Below, piece by piece: positions 1 to 15,000 of a stretch of DNA of 64,000 nucleotides; position 1 is the stretch's first letter, and each line of letters starts with the position of its first letter. The DNA lies in assembly GCA_025504975.1 (NCBI GenBank), contig JANUWI010000005.1, positions 2,046,001-2,110,000 on the forward strand, written 5' to 3'. A model generated the notes under the pieces. The model ran no database searches and was not told the origin of the DNA. It saw only the letters and a program-made list of their open reading frames with translations. A program made the translations under genes and the position numbers. This stretch comes from Plenodomus lindquistii. Lineage: Eukaryota > Ascomycota > Dothideomycetes > Pleosporales > Leptosphaeriaceae.

Positions 1-3000
1 ATGCCGACAACTATCAACGAGACTGTGCACCAGAGGTTTGCATCTTGGGTTCGCACGCAGCCCGACACGCCCGCCATCTGCAGCCATGATGGCGACTTTA
101 CATATGCCGAGCTCGACGTTGTAACCGACCGATTGGCTCACCACCTCGTGCAACTAGGGGTAGGCCCCGAGGTGTTCGTCCCCACGTGTTTCGACAAAAG
201 CTGTTACGCCATAGTCGCAATGCTAGCGGTGCTGAAGGCAGGTGGAGCAGCTGTGCCACTTGATGCCACACATCCAAGACCTGCGTTACAGACGCGTCTT
301 GAGGACGCCAAAGCCAGCATTGTTTTGACTACGACCCAGCGCGAGGAGAAGCTCGATGGCCTCGCGACAAGCATTATCACCGTCAACACAACTTTCCTAA
401 ACAGTCTCCCGGGATTCCATGGGCCAGTCTGTACTACGGTACGACCAGAAAACTCTGCATTCGTCATATTTACGAGTGGTTCGACCGGTCGTCCGAAAGG
501 CGTAGTGCTCACCCATGATGCGATGGTGACTAGTGCGGAGGCTCATGGCAGCAAGACCGGCCTCGGACAAGGCTCACGTATGCTGCAATTCGCCTCGTAT
601 ACCTTTGACAACTCGCTTGAAGAGATGTTTACGACACTACAAAGAGGCGGATGCGTGTGTGTTCCCTCCGAAGCTGATCGTGTCAACGACATCCCTGGAG
701 CAATTGCACGACTCAATGTGAACATGATGGATCTAACGCCCACGGTCGCTGCGCTGTTAGATCCAGCTGATGTGCCTACTGTCAAACGCCTTTGTCTTGG
801 TGCAGAACCCCTTACTAAGGCCCTGGTTGATCTTTGGAGCCAGCATACTCTTGTTTTCGGTCAATATGGCCCCAGCGAGGCTTCCATTAATTCCGCATTC
901 AAAGACTTCTCGAATGGAGGAGAAGCCACAAACATTGGCAAAGCAGTTGGTTGTGTCACATGGGTTGTTGACCCTGAAGATCGTAACCGCCTGATGCCAA
1001 TCGGATGCAAAGGCGAATTGCTGCTGGAAGGACCCATACTGAGTCGTGGATATCTCAACGACCCTGAGAAGACCCAAGCTGCGTTCATCATGGATCCCGA
1101 TTGGGCCCTCGCTGAGGGTACAAGTGGACGTCGTTTCTACTGCACAGGAGATCTTGTGCATTACACATCTGAAGGGGAGATGATGTATCTGGGCAGGAAG
1201 GACAGCCAAGTCAAGGTGAGTGTGGGATCGGAGAGTGTGAGAGGCACTATTACTAACAATCCTAGCTAAATGGTCAACGGATTGAACTCGGAGAAATTGA
1301 ACATCACCTGAGGCAGAACTTACCTTCAAATGCCAAGTCTGCGGTCGAGCTAGTCAAGTTTAACAACGAGAACAATACGAAAGCTCTTGTAGCTTTCATG
1401 TGCTTCGACGAGAAGACTGACGATGCCGGAACCATTTTGCCCGTTGCTATCCTCGAACTGAATGAACCAGTGCGGGTCGCCGCCAAGCAGATCGAGGTAG
1501 CTTTGGCCAATGCGCTGCCAACGTACTATGTTCCTTCCATGTTCATACCCGTCACAAGCATGCCCATGACAAGTTCTGGAAAGCTCGACAGGAAGGTGCT
1601 TCGCACGCTTGCCGCTGGGTTTCCTGAATCCGACCTGACACCCTATCGTCTGGCTGGAAAGAGCGGTCGTGCACCTTCAGGGCATGCGGAGACGATACTA
1701 GCTCGTCTTTGGGCTTCAGTGCTGAAGTTGAGTGCAGATGCAGTTGGTGCCGAAGATTCATTCTTCCGCCTGGGCGGGGACTCCATCAGTGCCATGCGTC
1801 TGGTGACGGCTTCGCGGAAAGAAGGGCTTACACTCAACGTTGCAAACGTCTTCTCGCATCCAAAGCTAACGGACATGGCTGCAACAGTCGGCGTGATGAC
1901 CTCAGAAGACATGAGCGCTGCCGTACAATCAGCTTCTGCCCCCTTCGAGTTGCTCCCCACCAACGTTCGAGAAAGTATGGTCAGGTACGCTGCTCAAGAG
2001 TGTAACAGCTCGCCGGACTGCGTCGAAGATATCCTTCCTTGTAGCAAGCTACAGGAAGGCCTTGTCATGCTTTCCAGCAAAGACCCGGGCACTTATGTCG
2101 TGCAACCCATTTACCGTCTACCGACTGACATTGACATTCCCCGGTTCAAGAAGGCGTGGAGGGATGTCATCAACGAAGAAGCTATCTTGCGAACGCGTAT
2201 CATCTACACTGAAGAGCGCGGTTTTCTACAAGTGGTTTTGAAAGAGCAGCCAGAGTGGTTTGACTTGCAAAGCCAGCAAGACATTGATGAGGCCACTCGT
2301 CGTCTTCCGGCAAGGAACGGTGCACCTCTAACGACATTCACTCTCATCGGCCAAAACACTACTCAGCCTTACTTCGTATGGACCGCGCACCATGCAGTAT
2401 ACGATGGCTGGAGTTGGTCAGCTCTCTTCCGCAAGGTCGAAGCTCACTACCTTGGTGCCATCCAGGAGCTACCTGCGCCGGTTCCCTACTCTCGGTTCAT
2501 CAGATACTTGAAGTCTTTGGACCAGAAGGAATCTGACAACTTCTGGCTGTCCCAGCTCGACAACATGACCGCACCTCAGTTTCCGCAACTGCCTTCCCCC
2601 GACCACAAGGTCGAAGCAAATGGCCAATTACTGCATCCAATTCAGATCACTCGAGAGCGCAACATTGAGGTCACCATTCCGTCCATGATCCGCGCGGCTT
2701 GGGGCTTTATAATGGCCACCTACTCTGGATCTGACGACGTGTTGTGGGGTGAGACCAACAGTGGGCGAGAAGCTGCTATAGTTGGCATCGAGAATATAAT
2801 TGGCCCCACCATCACGACTGCACCTGTCCGTATGCGTCTCGATAGGCAACTTACGATACATGAGTACCTCAAGGGCACTCAACGTCAATCCTCGCTATCT
2901 CTACCTTATCAATATGCTGGACTGCAACACATCCGCAAGCTGAGCTCAGAGACCGCGGTAGCCTGTGACTTCCAGAGCTTCCTAGGTATCGAAGCCGGAG

Positions 3001-6000
3001 AGGACCTGGCGGATGCGAATAGCAATCTTTGGAACATGGAGAGCGCGAACACGATCGGTACTGACTTCTTCAGCTATGCGTTGATCTTCAACTGCAAAGT
3101 CTCGCCGGAAAGCATACATGTGGAGGCACTCTATGATAACCGAGTCATTGAGCCCTGGCTCATCCAACGTCTAGTACACCAGTTCGAATTTGTCATTCAT
3201 CAATTCAACAATCCCGAAACACTGGATCGCAAACTCGCAGACGTTAGCTTCTTGACGCCCGCTGATTCTGTGTTGATAGGTACGTGGAACAGTAAGCCAA
3301 CAGAGATCGTAAATCGGTGTATCCACGATGTGATCAAAGAGGATCAGGCCGAGCTCCACCCAGATTCTGTTGCCATAGACGCATGGGACACCGGTTCCAT
3401 GTCATACAAGGAGCTAGATGAGCGCGCAACGGCTCTTGCACATCGTTTACTTTCGATGGGCGTCAAGCCCCAGCAATTTGTGCCACTTTGTTTTGACAAA
3501 TCAGGCTGGACGGTTGTAGCGATACTAGCCATCCTGAAGGCCGGTGCCGCTTTTGTGCCTCTCGATTTCGAAGCTCCGATGCTGCGCCTTCGTGAGCTCA
3601 TCGACGACATCAAGGCAGACCTGCTTCTGTGTGCGCCACAGCTCGAGCAACTTTGCCAATCTATACCGTGCAATACGCATGTCGTTGATCGCATCGCAAC
3701 CGAGCCCTACCAGTCGAGTCACCAGTCATTGCCCAAGGTGAAGAGTGATTCCAGAGCGTACGCCTTTTACACTTCGGGCTCGACAGGAAAGCCAAAAGGA
3801 GCCGAGATCCTTCACTATCAATGGACGACATCTTCCATTGCCTTCGCTCCATGCTGGAACATTAACCGATTGTCAAGAGTGCTCCAATTCGCGTCGTACA
3901 CTTTTGACGCTTGCTTAATCGAGATATTCAGCACTCTAATGTGTGGTGGCACGATTTGCATACCCGACCAAGCATCCAGGACTAACGACCTCGTTGGGGC
4001 CATTAGTAAGTTCAACGCCAACTGGGCCACACTGACTCCGTCGGTCGTTCGTACAATGCAGCCCACACAGGTGCCGACCCTGGAAACATTAGTTCTTGTT
4101 GGCGAGGCCATGTCTCAGCAAGACCTTACCACATGGGTCGATAAGGTCAAGCTTAGCAATGGCTATGGGCCGACTGAATGCGCGGCGGTTGCGACCTCAA
4201 ACACCATGACTGCAGAGACCAAGCCAAACAACCTGGGTAGAGCTGTCACCTCCCGTGGGTGGATTGTTTCAAGAGATGACCATGATACATTGGCTCCCGT
4301 GGGTGCTATCGGTGAACTGCTTCTCGAGGGCGGAGCGGTGGGTGCTGGGTATCTCAATAACCCAGAAAGGACTGCGCATTCATTCCTTCAACGTGTAAAA
4401 TGGTCCGAAAGAGTTCTTGACCAAGGGATCCATATCTCGTCGAGAATTTACAAGACGGGAGATCTTGTCAAGTACAACCAGGATGGTACAATGCTGGTGA
4501 GTTCATGCGTCTTCAACTCGGTGAGCTCGCAACTAATTTTGATAGTACCTTGGGCGAAAAGATTCGCAGACCAAAGTGCGCGGACAGCGATTAGAGCTGT
4601 CAGAGGTTGAACATCACCTTATGGCTGATCCTTTGGTTCAGAATGCGGTTGCCGCAGTACCATCAAAGGGGCCGTGTACCAAGCGATTGATTGGTATCAT
4701 ATCCATCAGAGATACTTTAGCCCCCAATAAAGGAGCCGGCGTCCTGCAAATTCTTCCTACAGAGACAGGGTCATCAAACATCAACATAATTCGCGACCGC
4801 CTCCGAGAACGACTACCGGCATACATGGTACCTTCGCTCTGGATCGCGATTCACCAATTCCCTTTGACACCTGGGGGCAAGATGGACCGCAGACGCGCAG
4901 TCCAGTGGTTAGAACAGATGGATGCAAATACCTATCGCATGATATCAACTGCAGCAGAGGAAGCCTCACCCGGCAACGCTAGCGACATTGAGCGCAAAAT
5001 TCAGGCCATCTTCGCAAATGTGCTGAACCTTCCCGCTGGAGACATTCGTCTCAATCAGTCTTTCTTGCATCTAGGCGGTGATTCGATTGCTGCTATGCAG
5101 GTTTCCTCGCAGTGCCGGGCGCAAAATCTCCCGGTTAGCGTACAGGAAATCATCCGATCCAAATCCATCTCAGCACTGGCAGCAACAGTTGTTCTCACTG
5201 AAGATCCAACCCAAACACCCGAGGCCGTAGAATACACCCTTCCTTTCGATGTTTCGCCAATACAAAAGACCTTCTTCGAGACTGTCGGCAGCTCTTACAA
5301 CCATTTCAACCAGACTGAGGTCTTCAGACTTTCTACGAACTTAAGTGTTGAAGAAGTTAAGGATGCGTTGACAGTACTAGTCACCACTCATCCTATGCTA
5401 AGGGGACGCTTTTTCCAGAACGATCTGGGTTCTTGGCAGCAGAGAATCGAGACAGATACCGCGAAGTCTTTCAGACTGCGACAACACCGTGTCAAGACGG
5501 CCAACGACGCTGAGTTACGGCCTATCATAGACGACAGCCAGACTTCACTCAACATTATTGATGGTCCGACATTCTCCATTGATCTCTTCGATGTCGATGA
5601 CACATTCTCGCAAGCTATAGCTCTAGTGGCGCATCATCTCATCATCGACATAGTCTCATGGGGTGTTCTTCTCGAAGACCTGCAAAATCTCCTCAATGGC
5701 ATTAAGCCAGCCCCACAAAGTCTTTCATACCATACCTGGCTGCAACAACAGGCTCTTCAAGCCAAACAAGAGTCTGCCCAAAGGGTATATCCTCTTCTTG
5801 ATGTGTCAGCAGCAGATCTCGACTATTGGGGCATGGACGGTGAGCCTAACTTGAGTCGCGATGCCATCGAAGAAGATGTACAGCTTGACGCCCGAGACAC
5901 AATGCTGTTGCTTGGTGCGCAAGACATCCTTGCGACGGAGATCCTCGACATACTGGTCGCTGCATTGCTTGAGTCCTTCCGTAAAATCTTCCCAGAGCGG

Positions 6001-9000
6001 ACTTCGATCACCATTCACAACGAAGGCCACGGTCGCGAGACCTTCACTCCACGACAAGACCTTTCCCGCACGATTGGCTGGTTCTCTACACTCACCCCCA
6101 TCAGTCTCCCAGTTTCTCATGATGTGACCGACATTATCAACACCATTAGATGGGTGAAGGAGTCAAGAGAGAGGATACCGGACAAGGGTCGCCCCTACTT
6201 TGCTTACAGGACATTAACAGAAGAAGGCAGCAAACGCTTTGCCAACCATTGGCCAGCCGAAGTGTTCTTCAACTACCTAGGCAAAATGCAGAACCTAGAC
6301 CGGAAAGACGGCCTATTCACTTCACTCGAGGGAATAGAATCTCGCGAGATTGGTGATGATGTTCCTCGCCTTTCGCTTTTCGACATCACTGCTGCCGTCT
6401 CGCAAGGCTCCATCAAGTTTTCGTTCGGCTGGAACCGACACATGAAACATCAAACGAAGATTCGCGCGTGGGTAGCCCAGTGCCGTCATGCACTCGTCGA
6501 TGCTGTCGATGCGCTGCTTCAAGCAGAGCCACAACCTAGTCTAGGTTTCTTCAAGCATCTGCCTCTGCTGTACAACGGCACCTCGCGACTCGCTGCTGCG
6601 CTACCTTCGTATGCCAGCATCAAAGATGTTGAGGATGTGTATCCGGTGTCACCGACGCAACAAGGTTTGCTGCTTTCACAATCCCGAAATCCTGGTTTGT
6701 ACGTTTACGATGCCATATTCGAAGTACAGTCCTCAGATCGTATGCATTCGATCAACTCACGGAAGCTTGCCGAGGCATGGCAAATTGTTGTCCACTATCA
6801 TCCAGCCTTGAGAACGATTTTTGTAGACAGTCTCGCGAAAACCGGCACCAAAGACCAGATCGTACTGAAGGAGAAACCGGGCCGAATCCAATGGCTTGAA
6901 GATCGCCAGGACAATGATGTAGCCGAGTTTCTGCGAGCTCAGCCCTCCATCGATTGCCGTGAAATGCTTCCGCCTCATCGCATGAGTGTTTGCACAACCA
7001 AGACTGGCAGGGTCTGGGTGAAATTAGAGCTCAGCCATGCGATCAATGACGGTACCTCGATCTCAAACATCCTCAGCGACCTGGCTAGCGCATATGCTGG
7101 AAAGCTTACAAAAGCTGACACCGGCCCTATGTACTCAGACTACATTGGATACATTCTGTCACGCTCGAGAGATGCGGATCTTGCATACTGGAAAAATTAC
7201 CTGTCAGGCGTAGAGCCGTGCTTTTTCCCTACACTCAACGACGGGAAGTCTAGTGCTCATGAGCCTGGTTCCATCGATCTGCACCTAGGTAGCACCAAAG
7301 ACGTTCATGCATTCTGCAAGAGGAACGGGGTCACACTTTCCAACGTGCTCCAGCTCGCATGGGCGCTTACGCTTCACTCTTTTGTGGGGACATTCGACGT
7401 GTCTTTCGGATTGGTAGCGTCTGGTCGCGATATTCCAGTAAAGAACATCGATGAGGCGGTTGGATGTTTCGTCAATATGCTCATTGCTCGCCTCTCGTTT
7501 TCGGATGAAACAACCGTTGCGCAGTTACTGGACAGCCTGCAAGCAGGTTCCATCAATGCTCTATCGCATCAGAATTGCCCACTAGCTGATATCCAGCACG
7601 AGTTGCAGCTGCCGGCGCTGTTTAACACTGCCTTCACGTTTCAGAGACGGAGCTTGCCACGCGACTCAGAAGAGACAGCTTTGTTGTATGAGAACATGGA
7701 GGCCGCCGATCCCGGAGAGTATGTCGTCACAGTCAACACAGATGTTACAGATGAGGACATTTCCGTCGACTTTGGGTACTGGAAAGACAAGATAGTACCT
7801 GCGCAGGCTCAGAACATGGCCGACACGTTTAGCAAAATCCTACATGGTCTTATCGCCAGCGGAGATGGCTCACTTACCGTTGGACAATTAGACTTGTTCA
7901 CTTCCAGTAGTCTCAAACAGGTCATGGAGTGGAACTCGGAGCTTCCCCTCTCAATACGACGATGTGTGCATGATGTTGTCCACGAACAAGCCCTCACAAG
8001 ACCTCGTATCACCAAAGCCGTCGAAGGCTGGGACGGAACCTTCACTTACCAAGAGTTCGACAAGATTACCGATCAGTTGGCTGTGTATCTTCAAGCCAAG
8101 GGTGTAGCCACCGAGACTTTTGTGCCGATCCTATTCGACAAGTCGTCGTGGGCTATCGTCAGTATGATCGCTATCATGAAGGCTGGCGGCGCATATGTCC
8201 CTCTTGACCCAAAGCATCCACAAACAAGACTGCAGGAGCTGATCAGCGACGTTGGTGCTAAGATTGTTCTCTGCTCGCGCAACCATCACACTAAAGCTAG
8301 CGAAGTCGCGGCCACAGCCTTCGTCATCGATCAACGAGCGTTCAGGAAACTAGCAATACCAAGTGGAGCCAAGCCCAAGTCTTTGGCTAGCCCTGACAAT
8401 GCAGCGTATTGTTTGTTCACTTCTGGAACCACAGGCAAGCCGAAGGGTACTGTGAACTTACATGCCGGCTTTGTTACCAGCGCAGCCGCGTTCACTCGTC
8501 GTATGAACATCAATGCTACTTCACGGACTTTCCAATTCGCTTCATATACATTTGACGCCAGTTGCATTGAAATTCTCTCTGCATTAACTGTGGGCGCAAC
8601 AGTATGTGTGCCATCAGAGAATGATAGGATGAACGATCCAGCCGGCGCTATCCGCAAGCTCAAAGTCAACTGGTCGCTGTTGACTCCATCTGTTCTCGGG
8701 ACTATCGAGCCAGACCGTGTTCCCAGTCTGAAAACGCTCGTTTCAGGAGGAGAAGCGCTTCCTGGACCTATACTCAAAAAATGGGGTACTAGCACGTGTT
8801 TCATCAATGCGTACGGACCGACCGAATGCGCAGTCGTGGCTGCCACAAGCTACAAGTCTACACTTGATTACAAGCTCCTGGAGACAGAACCTGGAACTAT
8901 AGGTACTGGATCCGGAGCTCGCCTATGGGTTGTGCATCCGCGTAATCATGACAAACTCATGCCAGTGGGAACTGTTGGTGAGCTGGTCATCGAAGGACCT

Positions 9001-12000
9001 ACTGTTGCACGAGGCTATCTCAACGATCAAGTCAAGACGGCGAAAGCTTTCATTGAAAATCCAGCATGGGTCGCTGCGCTGTCCGCCGAGGACCCTGCTT
9101 TCCGCACTGTACGCATGTACAAATCTGGTGATCTCGTTCGCTACAACACCGATGGATCGGTTAGCTACATTGGCCGAAAGGACACTCAAATCAAGCTTAA
9201 CGGCCAAAGAATTGAGCTTGGAGAGATCGAATTCCATGTTGGCAAGAACTTCCCCGACAACGTTCAGTCAGCCGTCGAGCTGATAACGCCCTCAAACCGC
9301 GGCACGGCAAAGGCTTTGGCGGTGTTCTTCGCGATCGTCCAAGATCACCCAGCGGAGGATGCCGAGGCAAGACAGTTGCTACCAACCGAGAATGACGACC
9401 TACTCATCGCCATGAGCAATACGCTGCGCGATCTATGCAAGACGACCGAGAATGGTCTCGCGGGCTCATTACCAGCCTACATGATTCCATCGATCTTCAT
9501 ACCTGTCACTAAATTACCTTGGACATCTGCCGGGAAGCTTGATCGCAATCTTCTTCGCAGCATGGCTCAAACCCTAGATCGCGAAGTGATGAGTACTTAC
9601 CGGCTCACAAGTATGGCCAATAAGAAGCAGCCTAAGAGCGATCCCGAGAAGAAGATCCATAAAGCTGTGTGCTCGGTACTGAACCTTCCAGCTTCTGCAG
9701 TGGGCATTGATGATAGCTTTGTGGTAAGTCCTTGCAGCTTATAGTGTACGTTCAACATTTGCTAACGATGCATAGCGTCTGGGTGGAGACTCTATAACTG
9801 CCATGAAGCTCGTCGCGAGTGCGCAAGCAGAGAAGCTGAATCTCACGTTCATAGACATATTCAAGAGCCCAAAGCTTGCAGATCTCGCCGCCATCGGATC
9901 TCGCTCTGAGTTAGCTCAGCCGATTGAGCGACCCATAGAGCCGTTCTCACTCGTACCCAAGCCTCTCACAACGGCCGAGGTGCTTACTGAGATTGTCGAA
10001 CGATGTCGCCTCCCGATCGGGATAATCAAAGATGCTTACCCCACAAGCCCACTCCAAGAAGCACTAATCACACTTTCCGTCAAACAGCCTGGTGCTTACG
10101 TTGCGCAGCACATACTATCGCTCGGTCAAACTGTGAATCTAAACAAGCTGAAGAGCGCCTGGCAGCGCGCCGTTCAAGAGACCGACATTTTACGCACACG
10201 AATCGTTCAGCTACGATCTGGAGCTTTCATTCAGGCCGTACTGACCGACGACCCGGTCGAATGGCTAGAGTTGCCATCTCTCGATGTCGCAGAACAAGAA
10301 GCTTCGAAGGTACATTTGCGCATTGGCGATAAGCTCGCGTCATACGCCATCGTTAGCAATGGTCATGCCGAGCGGTACTTTGTCTGGACCATTCACCACG
10401 CTCTCTACGATGGATGGAGTATCGACCTGATGTTACAACGCGTTCAGCAACTGTATCAGGACGACAGCTCGCAGCTTCCCCAAGTGCCATACACCAAGTT
10501 CATCCAGTACCTTGCGCATACGGATGCGGAGGCGTCCGCTACATACTGGAAAGCGAGTCTCGCGGGATACTCGTCGTACCAGTTTCCACAAAAGTCGCAT
10601 TTGCTTACTGAGGATGTCCACAGCGGCCAGTCAACACAACACACTGTGAAGCTTGCACGGCACAAGCATGTCGAAGTCACACCTCCGAACGTCGTCCGAG
10701 CCGCGTGGGCGTTAGTACTGGCTGCATACACCGATAGTGACGATATAGTCTTCGGCGAGACTCTCGCTGGTAGAGACATCGCTGTGAATGGAATCATAGA
10801 CGTATGCGGTCCGGTGCTGACAACTGTGCCTACAAGGATCAGGATTGATCGCGGACAAACCGTAGTGGACGCCCTGCAGACGATTTCAGGGAACGTGACA
10901 GACCGCATTCCCTACCAACATTATGGTCTCTCCGAGATGAAGACTCTAGGCAAGGAGCTTTCTGACGCTTGCGACTTTCAGAATTTACTCGTTATACAAG
11001 CCAACCAAGAAGGTCTTCCGGACTCTATGTGGTCAGTGCACGATAATGGTGAGCAGAGCAGCTTCTTCACATATCCTCTGGTGGTGGAGTGCAAGATCGG
11101 ACAGACGAATATGGAGATGTTGGCCCATTACAACACAAACGTCATATCGGCTTGGCATGTCGAGCGCCTTCTCTACCAATTCGAATCTGTGCTGGCGCAA
11201 CTTGATACCGTCAAATATGTCGGCGACGTCCAAGTCTTCAGCGAACAGGATGCCAATCTCGTGCACGAATGGAACAACTACGAGCCTGAAGCCTTGAACG
11301 AGACGGTGTGCGCTCTCATCCACAAACAGGTACTCTCATGGCCCCACAAGACAGCTGTATGTGCGCATGATGGCGATCTCACCTATGCTGAGCTGGATGA
11401 TCTCGCTTCAATGCTTGCACAGGAATTGGTCAAACACGGTGCTGGCCCTGAAACACTCATACCAATTTGTCTTGATAAGTCACGATGGGCTATCGTGGCC
11501 GTCATGGGCATTCTTATTGCTGGAGCTGCATACGTGCCGCTTTCTGCAGATTATCCCGTGTCAAGGCACCGACAAGTCATCGAGGCCTGCAAGTCGAACA
11601 TTGTCGTTTGTTCGCCGGCCTATGAGAGTCTCTTCGCAACATTGGTACCTTGCATCGTACCCATGAGCGAAGCTACGATTCGTTCCTTACCGGTCTGTTT
11701 ATCTTCCATGATTTCAAGAGCAAGGCCTGAAAGTGCCTGCTACGTGATCTTCACATCAGGCAGCACCGGTGTGCCCAAGGGCGTAGTTGTGGAACATCGA
11801 AGCATCGCCTCAAGTTCAAGAGCGATATGCCATGGTCTCCACATCACGCCAGAGTCTCGTGTCTTCCAGTTCTGCTCTTTCCTCTTTGACGTTTCTGTCG
11901 GCGAAACTCTTACAACACTCATCTGCGGGGCCACCATTTGCGTGCCTTCAGATGAACAACGCACGACTGACCTCGCGGCTTCTATCACATCTCTCGGCGC

Positions 12001-15000
12001 CTCATGGGCGTTCCTCACACCGTCAGTCGCAAACACCCTGGAGGGGCCCCAGGTTGTCCCCACTCTCAAAACCCTTGTGACGGGAGGCGAAGCTATGACC
12101 CCCGAGGTCATCGAAAAGTGGGCCACAGGCCTCCACCTTTACAATGGGTACGGCCCTACCGAAGGCACTGTATTCGCCGTAACGAACGATAGGGTGTCCA
12201 CTCAACGCGACCCAACGAACATTGGTCACATGCTCAGAAGCGGTAGAGCATGGCTCACCAAACCTGATGATCCGCATCAGCTCGCGCCCGTTGGAGCAGT
12301 GGCAGAGCTTTGCCTGGAAGGAGCACTTCTCGCTCGAGGTTATCTAAATGACCCTGAGAGGACCGCGGATTCTTTCGTTGAGAATCCGAGCTTCATCAAA
12401 AAAAATCCGAAATTCCATGTTTCCCGTTTATACCGCACGGGAGACCTTGTACGGTACGCGCCGGACGGCTCGATATACTACATAGGACGTAAAGACGACC
12501 AGATCAAGCTTGCCGGCCAGCGCATCGAGATCGGCGAGATCGAGCACCATCTCCAGGCTGATTCTGAAATCGAGCAAGCTGTCGTGAGCCTGCCACAGAA
12601 TGGACCATGCGCAAAGAAGCTTATGGCCGTCGTCAATATCGCCAGTAAGTCTGCCGATCCGTCTGCTAGCGACCAGCCTTGGCACACCCTCAAGAACAGC
12701 CCTGAAACTGCCGCTCGTCTCGATATGATCAAAAATCGGCTCAGTGACCTTTTGCCCGCGTACATGATCCCTGCCATTTGGGTCTCGGTCAAAGCAATTC
12801 CATCACTGGTTTCTACAAAGTTCGACAAGAAGATGGTCCAGTCATGGCTGGAGCATATGAACAACGAGACTTACGAACGTATCTTGGACCTGGAGAGTAG
12901 TGCAGTTGTGGATAAGCCGGGTAATCTAGCAACTGTAACACTGCAGAGCATCTGGGCAAAGGTGCTGAACATTCCCGTGCACGACGTTAAACCCAACAAA
13001 TCATGGCTTTGTGAGTTCACTTTCTGAAGGCCCACCTCATTGTATACTAATCCTAGATAGCACTTGGAGGCGATTCCATCACGGCAATGAGGCTGCTTGC
13101 GAGATGTCGCAATGAAGGCATTAATCTTACGCTGAATCAGGTTTTGCGGGCCAAGTCTTTGGCACATCTGGCAGACAGCGTCCAGACTACACTCCTTCCA
13201 GATCACGCTGCAGAAGAGACCGACAATTGGTTCGAGCTATCACCCATACAGGCATTCTACTTTTCCTCGCAGGATGTTGAAGCGCATACACACTTCAATC
13301 AGTCTTCCACGATGCGCCTTTCGAAACAAATTGAGCCATACAGGATCAAGGAAGCCTTCGACCGCATTGTCGCCTGTCATTCCATGCTGCGCGCTCGCTT
13401 CTCGAAGATTGGCTCTGGACAGTGGCAACAGCGTACTTCACCCAATGTATCACACGGATATACGTATGAAGTGTATGATGTGATATCCCCATCCGAGGTG
13501 TCGACCATCATTTCCAGCACTCAAAAAGGTTTCGACATCTATGAAGGACCTGTGTTTGCTGTGAATCTTTTCAATGTCAACTCAGCAGAACAAATTCTCT
13601 TCGTTGCTGCCCATCATCTTGTCATTGATGTAGTGAGCTGGGGTATTATCCTCGGTGATCTTGAAGACCTCCTCACGTCTACGTCGGTCGTTAGGTTACC
13701 AAAATCACTACCATTCCAGACTTGGTGCGAACAACAGCAGAAACATGCACTCGAACCTGTCCAACAAGAGATGGCGTGTCGGCAACCTCTCCATGTGCAT
13801 CCTACAGATCTCGCCTTCTGGGGCATGGACAAGCGTTCGAATAATTATGGCGACACTGAACGGGATGAGTTCGCCCTTGATCTTGCTACCTCTGCGATGG
13901 CGCTCGACAACCATGGAGCTCTGAGAACCGACGTCGTTGATCTTCTACTGGCATCTATTATGCATTCCTTCTCACGAGTCTTCCCTACTCGCAAGACTCC
14001 AACTGTCTTTAACGAATCTCATGGCCGTGAAGTTTGGGCATCAAGCAACATGGATCTTTCTCGGACAGTTGGCTGGTTTACTTCCATGTACCCCGTCACG
14101 GTTCTCATCGGTGAAGAAGAAGACGAGATTTTACACACCGTGCGCCAAGTCAAGGATGCTCGACGCAAGGTCATCGACAACGGCCGACCCTACTTTGCGC
14201 ATCGTTTCTTGACCGCAGACGGCAGGCAGCGCTACTGTGATCATGAAAAAATGGAAGTTCTCTTTAATTACACAGGCAGACAACAGCAGAATGACACCGA
14301 GAAATCCTTGTTCCACACGGTGCAGTTCACCGAGGACGAAGAGGAGCAAACTTCAGACGTTGGAGTCAAAACATCACGCATGGCTCTATTTGAGATCTCC
14401 GCCTCCGTAACGAATGGACAGCTGCAAGTGAGCTTCATGTACAACAATAGGATGAAGAACCGGAAAGGGATTCGAAGATGGGTCGCTGAATGCGAGAGAA
14501 CCCTGGAAGAGATTGTCACCGACCTCGCCGAGATCAAGACACCCCAACCGACAATGGCTGATTTCCCGCTGCTACCACTGGATTCCTACAGCCGTCTTGA
14601 TAGGGTACTGAAGACATTGCCGTCAGCTGGTGTGATGTCCATCGACCGAGTTGAAGACATCTACCCATGCTCGCCCATACAAGACGGCATGATCCTGAGT
14701 CAGATCAAGAACCCCGAATCATACTGGTCTTCGACCACCTTTGAGGTGAAATCCAAGCATGGGCCAGTAGATCCTATCAGAGTAGCGGAAGCGTGGTACA
14801 AGGTCGTGCAGCGACATCCAGCTTTGCGTACTGTGTTCATTGACAGCGTATGCAAAGGCGGAGTCTTCGATCAAATTGTCGTCAAAGACTGCGACACCGG
14901 GCTAGTGATGCATAAGTGCAATGATGCCGAGGTCAAGAACATGAGCAGCTCTATCAAATATAGCGATCTGAATGGGAAGAGGAAGCCGGCTCTTCCACAC

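Noticed and set aside
1..3. ATG at position 1 as the true start of the NRPS
   Set aside because: The ATG sits in a typical C-A linker just before the A domain (ATG-Pro-Thr-Thr, then INETVHQRF). No upstream sequence is available, so it is more likely an internal Met at the window edge. An NRPS starting with A1 cannot be excluded.
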